Shown: positions 1-6,062 of the stretch, piece by piece
How positions within the stretch are numbered: position 1 is the stretch's first letter
How the letters are laid out: each line of letters starts with the position of its first letter
Assembly: GCA_003523185.1 (NCBI GenBank)
Contig: DPGN01000064.1
Span: forward strand, 6,329-13,101
DNA: 6,773 nt
From: Halieaceae bacterium
GTDB lineage: Bacteria > Pseudomonadota > Gammaproteobacteria > Pseudomonadales > Halieaceae
Direction: 5' to 3'
Made by a program: the position numbers and the translations under genes
Notes under the pieces: model-generated
Told to the model about the DNA's origin: nothing
Seen by the model: the letters and a program-made list of their open reading frames with translations, nothing else
The model's database searches: none

Positions 1-1458
1 ATGGATATAAGTTGACTCCAATCGTCCCAACTCCTCATCCACCACCGCTCGTTTTTGATCATAAGCAGACCAATGCGCTGACGAGATCAACCCAAGCTCG
101 TTGCCTTTTGGCGTCAACCGCTCATCAGCATTGTCTTCGCGAAGTTGCAGCCGATATTCAGCGCGGGATGTGAACATTCGATAAGGTTCTTGCGTGCCCA
201 ACGTTACGAGATCGTCCACAAGAACACCGATATAGGCCTCATCGCGTCGTGGCTCCCAAGCATCAAGATCGCGGGCATATCGAGACGCATTCAACCCGGC
301 GAGTAACCCTTGTGCTCCAGCTTCTTCGTAACCTGTGGTGCCGTTAATCTGACCAGCAAAATACAAACCAGCCACATGTCGTGTCTGTAAGCTGTGCATC
401 AGATCACGGGGATCAAAATAATCGTATTCAATCGCGTAGCCTGGCCGCGTGATGTGCGCGTTCTCCAAGCCGGGAATGGTTCGAACCATGGCGTCCTGAA
501 TATCGAACGGCAGCGAAGTTGATATACCGTTTGGATACAACTCAGTGGTTGTTAATCCTTCAGGCTCCAAAAATATTTGATGGGAAGCCTTATCGGCAAA
601 CCGGTGAATTTTATCTTCAATACTAGGGCAATAGCGCGGGCCTGTACCTTCAATGACACCACTGAACATGGGTGATCGATCCAGCCCACCGCGAATAATC
701 TCGTGAGTGGCTTCATTAGTCTTAGTCACCCAGCAGCATAGCTGCTCAGGATGTTGAGAAACTGAGCCTAGCTGAGACATTATTGGCCTTGGCTCGTCTC
801 CCCATTGTTCTTCAAGAACAGAAAAATCCACTGAATTGCCATCAATTCGTGGTGGCGTACCAGTTTTCAGTCTACCGGTCCGAGGGCACAACTCACGTAA
901 TCGATCTGCCAACGTAACCACAGCCGCATCACCCATGCGCCCGCCCGACTGGTTTTCCATTCCTATATGAATCTTCCCGTTCAAAAATGTACCTGCGGTA
1001 AGGACACATGTAGGAGCAAAAAACCGAATACCCGTGGCAGTTCTAACGCCGGTTACCTTTTCACCGGTGAGCTCGATATCGTCGACCGCATCTTGGAACA
1101 CAGTCAGATTTTCTTGTGCAAAGAGTAGTTGGCGAATCGCATTGCGATATAACACTCTATCGGCTTGCGCTCTGGTCGCCCTGACAGCCGGGCCTTTCCT
1201 TGCGTTGAGCACTCTAAATTGAATGCCTGCGAGGTCCGTGGCTCTCGCCATCGCACCACCTAAAGCGTCAATTTCCCTAACGAGATGTGATTTACCGATA
1301 CCGCCTATTGCCGGGTTACATGACATCTGACCGACCGTATCGATCGAGTGGGAAATGAGAAGCGTGCGCACACCGGTGCGGGCAGCTGCTAAAGCTGCTT
1401 CGGTACCCGCATGGCCACCGCCTACCACGATGACATCGAACGTGCGATGAGTGCTCAT
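1..1458 (-). CDS. mnmG: MnmG (GidA), tRNA uridine-5-carboxymethylaminomethyl modification enzyme, FAD-binding subunit; 3' end off the left edge
   Basis: Partner of MnmE in the cytoplasmic complex that installs the (carboxymethyl)aminomethyl group on the wobble uridine U34 of certain tRNAs, using FAD and NADH. Translation leftward from ATG 1458-1456 is open for 486 codons to base 1. The family is about 630 residues, so roughly 145 C-terminal residues, including much of the MnmE- and tRNA-binding end, lie outside the window. Visible motifs: the dinucleotide-binding glycine motif GGGHAG at residues 13-18; SCNPAIGGIGK with Cys47; the family signature GPRYCPSIEDK with Cys277; and the second signature AGQINGTTGYEEAGAQG at 368-384. 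Cys47 and Cys277 sit at the same numbers as the functional cysteines of E. coli MnmG, which supports the chosen start. No strong Shine-Dalgarno is visible. The gene is separated from mnmE by 443 bp, so it probably has its own promoter. Confidence 0.98.
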   Translation of the reverse strand, partial: MSTHRTFDVIVVGGGHAGTEAALAAARTGVRTLLISHSIDTVGQMSCNPAIGGIGKSHLVREIDALGGAMARATDLAGIQFRVLNARKGPAVRATRAQADRVLYRNAIRQLLFAQENLTVFQDAVDDIELTGEKVTGVRTATGIRFFAPTCVLTAGTFLNGKIHIGMENQSGGRMGDAAVVTLADRLRELCPRTGRLKTGTPPRIDGNSVDFSVLEEQWGDEPRPIMSQLGSVSQHPEQLCCWVTKTNEATHEIIRGGLDRSPMFSGVIEGTGPRYCPSIEDKIHRFADKASHQIFLEPEGLTTTELYPNGISTSLPFDIQDAMVRTIPGLENAHITRPGYAIEYDYFDPRDLMHSLQTRHVAGLYFAGQINGTTGYEEAGAQGLLAGLNASRYARDLDAWEPRRDEAYIGVLVDDLVTLGTQEPYRMFTSRAEYRLQLREDNADERLTPKGNELGLISSAHWSAYDQKRAVVDEELGRLESTYIH

Positions 1459-1488
1459 TTGCCGTCTTTGTTAGAAAAAAGGGCTGGG

Positions 1489-1517
1489 AGTATACGAATA
1501 AATGTGGCTGAACTTAA
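1489..1517 (-). promoter_or_regulatory. Weak candidate promoter for mnmG
   Basis: On the minus strand the -10 hexamer TATACT (1494-1489, five of six to consensus) lies 17 bp downstream of a poor -35, TTAAGT (1517-1512, three of six). It would start transcription about 25 nt upstream of the mnmG ATG. The -35 is weak, so this is only the best candidate seen close to the gene. Other AT-rich starts further upstream are possible. Confidence 0.3.
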
Positions 1518-1654
1518 GGTGTCGATCTCCTAGGCCGACAGATTCACAAAAGTTAGATGTGTTTTTGACGTTGGTAACATCTTATAAAAATTGACTATTC
1601 ATATATGTATTAGAAAAGATATTTTGATGTTGTTGTTATTAAGGAGCCTTTTTT

Positions 1655-1663
1655 TGTGGATAG
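1655..1663 (-). promoter_or_regulatory. Near-consensus DnaA box (CTATCCACA)
   Basis: TGTGGATAG on the plus strand reads CTATCCACA on the minus strand, one mismatch from TTATCCACA. It directly follows a T-run at 1649-1655 and the AT-rich tract of the mnmE-mnmG gap. A single-mismatch 9-mer can occur by chance. Support comes from the other DnaA-like sites in the same gap. Confidence 0.4.
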
Positions 1664-1701
1664 ATGCACTATCGCCAATTAGCTCCAGTATTTACGCCGC
1701 G

Positions 1702-1742
1702 TATAAGGTGCTTCATAAGATAGGAAAAACAACCTTATAAGG
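1702..1742. repeat. TATAAGG dyad pair in the mnmE-mnmG gap
   Basis: TATAAGGT at 1702-1709 and its exact complement ACCTTATA at 1732-1739 form an 8-bp inverted repeat with a 22-bp spacer. The right arm is part of a 10-bp perfect palindrome, CCTTATAAGG (1733-1742), so TATAAGG also recurs as a direct repeat 34 bp apart (1702 and 1736). This could be a paired operator for a dimeric regulator or simply AT-rich coincidence. No regulator can be named. Confidence 0.3.
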
Positions 1743-1811
1743 CCTGTGCTAATCGGGGATATCTCAATCTGTTGTTATGTCTCTTTTGTTGACGCCTATT
1801 TTTTCACAATG

Positions 1812-1844
1812 TCATACACAGAGTTGTCATCAACTCTACCCACA
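1812..1844. repeat. Seven-bp hairpin dyad flanked by two DnaA-box-like 9-mers
   Basis: AGAGTTG (1820-1826) and CAACTCT (1831-1837) are perfect inverted arms around the tetraloop TCAT. The left arm abuts TCATACACA (1812-1820, one mismatch from the R4-type box TTATACACA). The right arm overlaps CTACCCACA (1836-1844, two mismatches from TTATCCACA). The hairpin lies just downstream of the mnmE stop for leftward transcription, but it has no U-tract on either strand, so it is not a standard intrinsic terminator. It could be a protein-binding site or part of an origin-like cluster. Confidence 0.35.
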
Positions 1845-1868
1845 TCAATGCAGCGCGTAGCGTCGCTA

Positions 1869-1897
1869 GATCAATTTTTTTATGATGTTGTGGACAA
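1869..1897. promoter_or_regulatory. Unwinding-element-like 13-mer next to a near-consensus DnaA box
   Basis: GATCAATTTTTTT at 1869-1881 matches the enterobacterial oriC 13-mer GATCTNTTNTTTT except at position 5. Seven bases later TGTGGACAA (1889-1897; TTGTCCACA on the minus strand) is one mismatch from a DnaA box. The arrangement of AT-rich 13-mer then box mimics the R 13-mer/R1 boundary of E. coli oriC. Only one 13-mer is seen rather than three, so the resemblance is partial. The site lies immediately beyond the mnmE stop codon. Confidence 0.35.
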
Positions 1898-1901
1898 GGT
1901 G

Positions 1902-3248
1902 TTACTTACCTATGCAAAAACTGCTAAAAATTAATCCAAGGATATCGTCACTCGCTACACGGCCCGTCAAAGAATCAATTTCGGTTTGAACGCGTTTTAG
2001 ATCTTCGGCCAGTAGCTCCCCGGCGTTATGGTGCTCGAAGGCAAGTAGAGATTCTGTGAGAGCGTGATGCGCTTCTGACAGTGCATCAACGTGGCGTTGG
2101 CGAGCGCTAAAAACAGAGTCCTGCGCCCCTTGTACCAATAATGAGTCCTCAATCGTTTGAATCAATGCGTCTATTCCATCACCTTTTTTGGCACTGACGG
2201 CAACGCAGCGGGTTTCACCGTGACTTGGAAGTACGCCTGCTTGTTTGCCAGAGATATCAATTTTGTTTAGGACCTGAATATTAATGGCGCTATCGGGTAG
2301 CCATTCGGTATTAATTTCCTGTGGTTCGTTGTCATCTATAATGTACAGTACGAGGTCAGCAGTTTGACTGCTGGATTTGGCGCGCTTAACGCCTTCCTGT
2401 TCAATGACGTCCTCTGTCTGGCGAATACCGGCTGTGTCGATGAGGTCCAGTACCACAGCGCCGGCTTTTATGCTTTGTTTTAGTGTGTCGCGTGTTGTTC
2501 CCGGAACATCAGTGACAATAGCAATATCATCACCAGAAAGTGCATTTAAAAGGCTGCTTTTACCCGCGTTTGGCGCACCAATAAGGACTGCCAGGTAATG
2601 CTGCGTTTTCCGTTGCGAGGCCGCAACATCGTTGAGTAATTGCTCAATAGTTGCGTTGCAGTCACTAAGCCTTGATACAACTGAATGGCGCTCTAAAACA
2701 TCGATGTCTTCTTCAGGAAAATCGATCGATGCTTCGGTTAACGCTCTTAGTTCATTGAGTTGGCTGGAGAGGTCGCTGACCAAAACAGAAAATGCACCGG
2801 ATAACGAGGCAGACGCGAGCTTTGCTGCCGTTTCTGTTTCGGCGGTAATCAGATCGGCGATGGCTTCTGCTTGTAGTAAATCAATTTTGCCGTTGATGAA
2901 ACTGCGCTCTGAAAACTCTCCGGGTCGAGCTTGTCTTGCCCCTAACTCAATGCATCGCGAGAGAAGTGCTTGTAAAACAATGTGTCCACCATGCCCTTGA
3001 ATTTCCACCACATCGTCACCGGTAAATGAGTTGGGACCGGGAAAGTAAATGGCTAACCCTGAGTCAATGGTTTTACCTTCATTGTCGAGGAAAGACCGAA
3101 AATGAGCGTATCGAGGTGTGAGTTCTGACCCACTTAGAGCGAGTGCTATAGCGAGTGAATCAGGTCCACTTAAACGGATGATGCCGACAGGACCGTTGCC
3201 CCGCGCCGTAGCAATAGCGGCAATCGTATCAGTATCAAGTGCTGTCAT
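1902..3248 (-). CDS. mnmE: MnmE (TrmE), tRNA modification GTPase
   Basis: Potassium-activated GTPase that acts with MnmG to modify U34 of certain tRNAs. Its N-terminal domain binds the methylene/formyl-tetrahydrofolate one-carbon donor, and GTP hydrolysis is coupled to domain closure. The 448 residues compare with 454 in E. coli, so it is full length. The N-terminal domain contains GPNSFTGDDVVEIQGHGG (71-88) and RPGEFSERSFINGKIDL (108-124). The inserted G domain shows G1 GAPNAGKS (224-231), the TTRD switch (251-254), G3 DTAG (271-274), G4 NKID (328-331) and SAK (352-354). The protein ends in the invariant FCIGK (444-448), whose cysteine is C445. The ATG at 3248 lies 21 bp after the yidC stop and aligns with the family start. 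Its Shine-Dalgarno is weak, suggesting translational coupling with yidC. Last gene of the inferred rpmH operon. Confidence 0.99.
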   Translation of the reverse strand: MTALDTDTIAAIATARGNGPVGIIRLSGPDSLAIALALSGSELTPRYAHFRSFLDNEGKTIDSGLAIYFPGPNSFTGDDVVEIQGHGGHIVLQALLSRCIELGARQARPGEFSERSFINGKIDLLQAEAIADLITAETETAAKLASASLSGAFSVLVSDLSSQLNELRALTEASIDFPEEDIDVLERHSVVSRLSDCNATIEQLLNDVAASQRKTQHYLAVLIGAPNAGKSSLLNALSGDDIAIVTDVPGTTRDTLKQSIKAGAVVLDLIDTAGIRQTEDVIEQEGVKRAKSSSQTADLVLYIIDDNEPQEINTEWLPDSAINIQVLNKIDISGKQAGVLPSHGETRCVAVSAKKGDGIDALIQTIEDSLLVQGAQDSVFSARQRHVDALSEAHHALTESLLAFEHHNAGELLAEDLKRVQTEIDSLTGRVASDDILGLIFSSFCIGK

Positions 3249-3269
3249 TGTTTTACGTCGATGTTGAGC

Positions 3270-4946
3270 TTATCGCGAAGCTGCTTGCTCAATTTGTCGA
3301 GTAACAACGTATTGCTGAGCAAATGATAGAAGGTTGTTACTCAGCCAATACAGAACAAGCCCAGCCGGGAACCACATCATTAAAAAGGTAAATGCGATAG
3401 GCATGTACATCATGATTTTGGCTTGCATGGGATCTGGCGGAGCCGGATTTAAGCGTTGCATGAGCCACATGCTGATTCCCATCAGGATAGGCAAGACAAA
3501 ATAGGGATCCATGGCTGATAGGTCGTCGATCCACAAAATGAAGGGTGCGTGTCGGAGTTCAACTGATTCTAGTAGCACCCAGTACAGTGCGATAAAGACC
3601 GGCATCTGAATCAACATAGGAAGACAGCCACCCATTGGGTTGATCTTCTCTTTTTTCCACAATTCCATCATGGCTTGCTGTTGCTTTGCTTTGTCGTCTG
3701 CGTATTGGTCTTTGATACTTTGAATTTTGGGTTGAACCGTTCTCATCTTCGCCATTGACTTATAGCTTGCCGCAGACAACCGGAAGAAAACGAGCTTGAT
3801 GACGACGGTCAGCGCGATGATGGCCAATCCCCAATTGATCACAAATTGCTGGATCAAAGTGAGCAACCAGAAAAGCGGCTGAGCGAGCCACCAGAGCCAA
3901 CCGTAATCAATAACGAGATCGAGATTTTCGGCTAGCGCGGCAAGGGCTACTTGATCTTTGGGACCTACGTAAAGCGTTTGAGTGATGATCGTCGCTGCCC
4001 CGGGAGCGATATCAATGTTTTGGTTTTTGTAACCAATCACGTTGTCGCCATTAGAGAGCTGGCTAGCAAAGTAATCGTGAGTGGCCTGCTGCGATGGAAT
4101 CCACGCAGATACAAAATAGTGCTGCAGTATTGCCACCCATCCTGCGGGCAATCGTTTTGAAAATGGCTCATCGTTCAAGTCAGAGAAACTGAGCTTGGTG
4201 TAGCGCTTATCGGGCTGCGTAAGCGCCGCGCCCAAATAAGGACTAACCCCGAAACCGGTGTTGCCGTCGGGTGCTTGCGTGTTATCACGCTTCAGTTGAG
4301 CAAACGACGTGACGGAAGCGACTGAGCTACCACCGTTTCTGATATCGAAAGATACGTCGACGTTGTATCGGTCATCATGAGCAGTGAACTGCTTGTAAAC
4401 CTGCATTCCGAGCGGGTCGTTGCCTGTCCAGGCCAATGTCAATGTGTGAGTGCCGTCGCCATTGTTAGTGACGCCTTGGCTCGCATAACGCGCTCTGTTG
4501 CCGCTGGCATCAATACCATCAGGCCCTATGAGTCCGCTCTGAGCCACATACCGTCGCAGGTTGTTGTTTTCCAGCAATCTAAAGGGTTGATCCGGCGTAT
4601 CGAGTCTTACCGGGAACTTTGGTAAGGACGCAGAAACAACATCGCCCCCGTCAGCTGATACAACCAATTCGAGAGCGTCGGTAGACAAGTTGAACGTCTC
4701 GCTGTCATCGAGTAGCACTGAAAGAGGGTTCATTACCTGGTTGACACTCGGGATACCGTCATTAATGCCTTGGCTCATGGGCGCAGCTACTTGTTCATTC
4801 GTTACAAGGCCAGGCTCGGTAATTACGGCCGTGTATAACTCACTCTGCTGCCTTTGGTACTCGTCAGAATACTGATTCCATTCAATAAGCAGCATTAGAG
4901 ACAATACGGCGGTGGTGCTTATTAACAGTAGTCGTACAGGGTCCAT
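3270..4946 (-). CDS. yidC: YidC, inner-membrane protein insertase (Oxa1/Alb3 family)
   Basis: Inserts and folds inner-membrane proteins, alone or with the SecYEG translocon. I prefer the ATG at 4946 (558 residues; E. coli has 548). It follows GAGGA at 4956-4952 with a 5-nt spacer, and its MDPVRLLLI start aligns with E. coli MDSQRNLLV. The upstream ATG at 4961 would add five residues and overlap the yidD stop as TAATG. Using the 558-residue numbering: N-terminal membrane segment about 6-22, a large periplasmic beta domain to about 335, then the conserved insertase core. The core has a first membrane block at about 348-388 carrying Lys384 at the position of the E. coli groove arginine R366, a basic cytoplasmic hairpin at about 395-432, GGCLPMLIQMPVF (439-451), PILMG and WFPAGLVLYW (525-534). 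At residue 389 an Arg stands where relatives have Pro (FFRLSAASY rather than FFPLS). Confidence 0.99.
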   Translation of the reverse strand: MDPVRLLLISTTAVLSLMLLIEWNQYSDEYQRQQSELYTAVITEPGLVTNEQVAAPMSQGINDGIPSVNQVMNPLSVLLDDSETFNLSTDALELVVSADGGDVVSASLPKFPVRLDTPDQPFRLLENNNLRRYVAQSGLIGPDGIDASGNRARYASQGVTNNGDGTHTLTLAWTGNDPLGMQVYKQFTAHDDRYNVDVSFDIRNGGSSVASVTSFAQLKRDNTQAPDGNTGFGVSPYLGAALTQPDKRYTKLSFSDLNDEPFSKRLPAGWVAILQHYFVSAWIPSQQATHDYFASQLSNGDNVIGYKNQNIDIAPGAATIITQTLYVGPKDQVALAALAENLDLVIDYGWLWWLAQPLFWLLTLIQQFVINWGLAIIALTVVIKLVFFRLSAASYKSMAKMRTVQPKIQSIKDQYADDKAKQQQAMMELWKKEKINPMGGCLPMLIQMPVFIALYWVLLESVELRHAPFILWIDDLSAMDPYFVLPILMGISMWLMQRLNPAPPDPMQAKIMMYMPIAFTFLMMWFPAGLVLYWLSNNLLSFAQQYVVTRQIEQAASR

Positions 4947-4960
4947 TGAGGTCCTCGGCA

Positions 4961-5218
4961 TTATTCGTCGTCGGGTTTCGACAAGCTAGGATGTACAGGG
5001 ACAGGATCATAACCGCCGGCAGCCCATGGATGACAGCGGCAAATTCGCTTTGCAGCCAGAAAACCGCCTGAAACTGCGCCGTGTGACTCTAATGCTTCAA
5101 TGGCGTATGACGAGCACGATGGAAAATATCGGCAGCGATTTCCAATAAAGGGACTGATCCCAACTTGATAGAACTTGATGGGCAGTTTCAGCAGCGCGGT
5201 GAGAACGTTATTGATCAT
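4961..5218 (-). CDS. yidD: YidD, membrane protein insertion efficiency factor
   Basis: Small protein peripherally attached to the inner membrane. In E. coli it improves YidC-dependent membrane insertion. From the ATG at 5218 the protein has 85 residues, the same length as E. coli YidD. It has an amphipathic N-terminal segment (residues 1-20), the core GNRCRYFPSCSSYAIEAL (26-43) and CHPWAAGGYDPVP (62-74). Cys29, Cys35 and Cys62 are the family cysteines, with Cys60 in addition. An in-frame ATG at 5272 would give 103 residues, but the extra 18 lie entirely inside rnpA and do not resemble the family, so I reject it. The chosen start overlaps the rnpA 3' end by 11 bp, and the stop overlaps the alternative yidC ATG by one base. 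This is the standard rnpA-yidD-yidC arrangement and implies translational coupling. Confidence 0.96.
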   Translation of the reverse strand: MINNVLTALLKLPIKFYQVGISPFIGNRCRYFPSCSSYAIEALESHGAVSGGFLAAKRICRCHPWAAGGYDPVPVHPSLSKPDDE

Positions 5219-5582
5219 TTTCAAACCGAATCTGCGGGTGTTTGTGATTGAGCTTCCGCCAAAGGCGATCAAGGTCGCCTGTCACGTCCGCGTTGCTTAA
5301 TGTTCCAGCCCCTCGCTTTGCCATAAAAACAAGGCTCATCGAGGCTGAAAGGGGGTGGTTTCGAAAGTACTCCCTTACCAGCCGCTTAATACGGTTGCGG
5401 TCAGTGGCTAATCGCACGTTTTTCTTGGCAACAATAATACCGAGGCGAGAGCGATCGTCTGATACAGGAAGGGCAAGGACGGTGCCAGCCGTTGAGCCGG
5501 CACGTATTGAGCAGTTGTTGAAAACTTGGGAGTAGTCGTGGGCGTTAAGTAAGCGCGCGGACTTTGGAAATTTTTGGGACAT
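5208..5582 (-). CDS. rnpA: RnpA, ribonuclease P protein component
   Basis: Basic protein subunit of RNase P. It helps the catalytic M1 RNA bind and cleave the 5' leader of pre-tRNAs. It has 124 residues (E. coli 119). The family core LGIIVAKKNVRLATDRNRIKR (residues 47-67, written here in part) leads into the signature RNRIKRLVREYFR (62-74), the conserved basic helix. The N-terminal ARLLNAHDYSQVF matches the usual R-L-x-x-x-x-x-Y/F-x-x-V-F opening. The ATG at 5582 lies 20 bp after the rpmH stop. No strong ribosome site is visible, which fits coupling to the highly expressed rpmH. The 3' end overlaps the start of yidD by 11 bp. Confidence 0.98.
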   Translation of the reverse strand: MSQKFPKSARLLNAHDYSQVFNNCSIRAGSTAGTVLALPVSDDRSRLGIIVAKKNVRLATDRNRIKRLVREYFRNHPLSASMSLVFMAKRGAGTLSNADVTGDLDRLWRKLNHKHPQIRFENDQ

Positions 5583-5602
5583 AGTGAGTTGCCCCGATGC
5601 GC

Positions 5603-5737
5603 TTACGCCGACAGACGTAGACGTCCACGCGCACGACGGCGAGCGAGCACCTTGCGGCCGTTTTTAGTTGCCATGCGAGCACGGAAGCCGTGGTTGCGCT
5701 TGCGCTTCAGAACGCTGGGTTGAAAGGTGCGCTTCAT
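5603..5737 (-). CDS. rpmH: RpmH, 50S ribosomal protein L34 (bL34)
   Basis: A 44-residue, extremely basic ribosomal protein of the large subunit. It reads MKRTFQPSVLKRKRNHGFRA at the start, continues with RMATKNGRKVLARRRARGRL (residues 21-40), and ends RLSA. Every family position expected of a gammaproteobacterial L34 is present. The ATG at 5737 is preceded by AAAGG at 5749-5745 with a 7-nt spacer, a good ribosome-binding site. It is the first gene of the leftward operon, 20 bp before rnpA, and lies downstream of a strong promoter at 5779-5807. It faces divergently away from dnaA, the conserved arrangement around many bacterial origins. Confidence 0.99.
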   Translation of the reverse strand: MKRTFQPSVLKRKRNHGFRARMATKNGRKVLARRRARGRLRLSA

Positions 5738-5768
5738 ACGAGTGCCTTTACATCAATGCGGTTATCAA

Positions 5769-5807
5769 AGGGGGCAGAATTATAGGGACCCCCTGTGTGA
5801 CTGGCAA
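5769..5807 (-). promoter_or_regulatory. Strong promoter for the rpmH-rnpA-yidD-yidC-mnmE operon
   Basis: On the minus strand TTGCCA (5807-5802) is followed after exactly 17 bp by a perfect -10 TATAAT (5784-5779). Transcription should begin near 5772, about 35 nt upstream of the rpmH ATG. The bases after the -10 are TCTGCCCCC, a C-rich discriminator of the kind that makes ribosomal promoters sensitive to ppGpp; the sensitivity is inferred. AGGGGG (5769-5774) and CCCCCT (5789-5794) form a 6-bp inverted repeat that brackets the -10 element. Confidence 0.75.
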
Positions 5808-5820
5808 TAGCTGGGGATGT

Positions 5821-5874
5821 AAAAAAGTAAGTGGTTACAAAACCATTATTTTTTTGGTGTTAGTGGCCACTTAC
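5821..5874 (-). terminator. Possible leftward intrinsic terminator or structural dyad
   Basis: GTAAGTGG (5827-5834) and CCACTTAC (5867-5874) are perfect 8-bp inverted arms. Read leftward, the stem is followed at once by six U (A-run 5821-5826), the shape of an intrinsic terminator that would stop transcripts leaving the origin before they enter the rpmH promoter. The 32-nt loop is long for a terminator, though an inner ACCA/TGGT pair (5842-5845/5855-5858) could shorten it. In plus-strand RNA the stem extends to 12 pairs (5827-5838/5863-5874) with two G-U wobbles, but no U-tract follows. It may instead be a DNA-level origin element. Confidence 0.3.
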
Positions 5875-5963
5875 CGGGATCGACTGTATTGCTCTCTTTT
5901 TACCAGTTTGCATGAATCGATTGGTTGCTTTTTGTCACAAAGCATCCATAAGTTATAAAAAAG

Positions 5964-5972
5964 TTATCCACA
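5964..5972 (+). promoter_or_regulatory. Perfect DnaA box TTATCCACA
   Basis: Exact match to the strongest DnaA-ATP/ADP binding 9-mer, on the plus strand. It sits at the left edge of the AT-rich core and is preceded by the A/T-rich run TTATAAAAAAG (5953-5963). It forms an inverted pair with the box at 6081-6089, 108 bp between them. Confidence 0.85.
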
Positions 5973-6062
5973 GACAAACAAAAATACGGCTTGCATTTTA
6001 TTTTTTTATAAAAACCCCCCAAAAAAACACTAAACCAATGATTTATATGACATTTATTTTTG

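Larger units (their letters stand above)
1459..1901. other. Non-coding AT-rich gap between mnmE and mnmG; origin-like (possible relic or auxiliary oriC)
   Basis: This 443-bp stretch has no convincing gene on either strand. It occupies the position of E. coli oriC, directly upstream of mnmG. It contains near-consensus DnaA boxes (1655-1663, 1812-1820, 1836-1844, 1889-1897), a 13-mer at 1869-1881 (GATCAATTTTTTT) that differs from the E. coli unwinding repeat consensus GATCTNTTNTTTT at one position, a very AT-rich tract at about 1575-1640, and several dyads. None of the DnaA boxes is perfect and there are only two GATC sites (1524, 1869). I therefore read it as a relic or auxiliary origin, or simply a DnaA-responsive mnmG regulatory region. 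The region must also hold the mnmG promoter. Function is inferred only from motifs and position. Confidence 0.4.

Noticed and set aside
1641..1655. AAGGAGCCTTTTTTT read as an intrinsic terminator
   Set aside because: The stem is only AAGG/CCTT with a two-base loop, too small to fold, and no rightward transcript needs terminating here.
1459..1901. A degraded mioC gene in the mnmE-mnmG gap
   Set aside because: mioC sits near mnmG in some relatives, but no flavodoxin-like peptide can be read in any frame. There is no sign of a remnant.
1746..1934. Plus-strand 62-codon frame starting with GTG in the mnmE-mnmG gap
   Set aside because: It runs antisense into the 3' end of mnmE, has no properly spaced ribosome site, and its composition resembles no protein I recognise. 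It is most likely a chance frame in AT-rich DNA.
2377..3000. Plus-strand frames of 73 and 122 codons opposite mnmE
   Set aside because: They are antisense shadows of a complete, well-conserved mnmE, with Ser/Ala-rich composition mirroring its codon usage.
5219..5272. The 18-residue N-terminal extension of yidD from the ATG at 5272
   Set aside because: It lies wholly inside rnpA, has no family resemblance, and the ATG at 5218 gives the standard 85-residue length.
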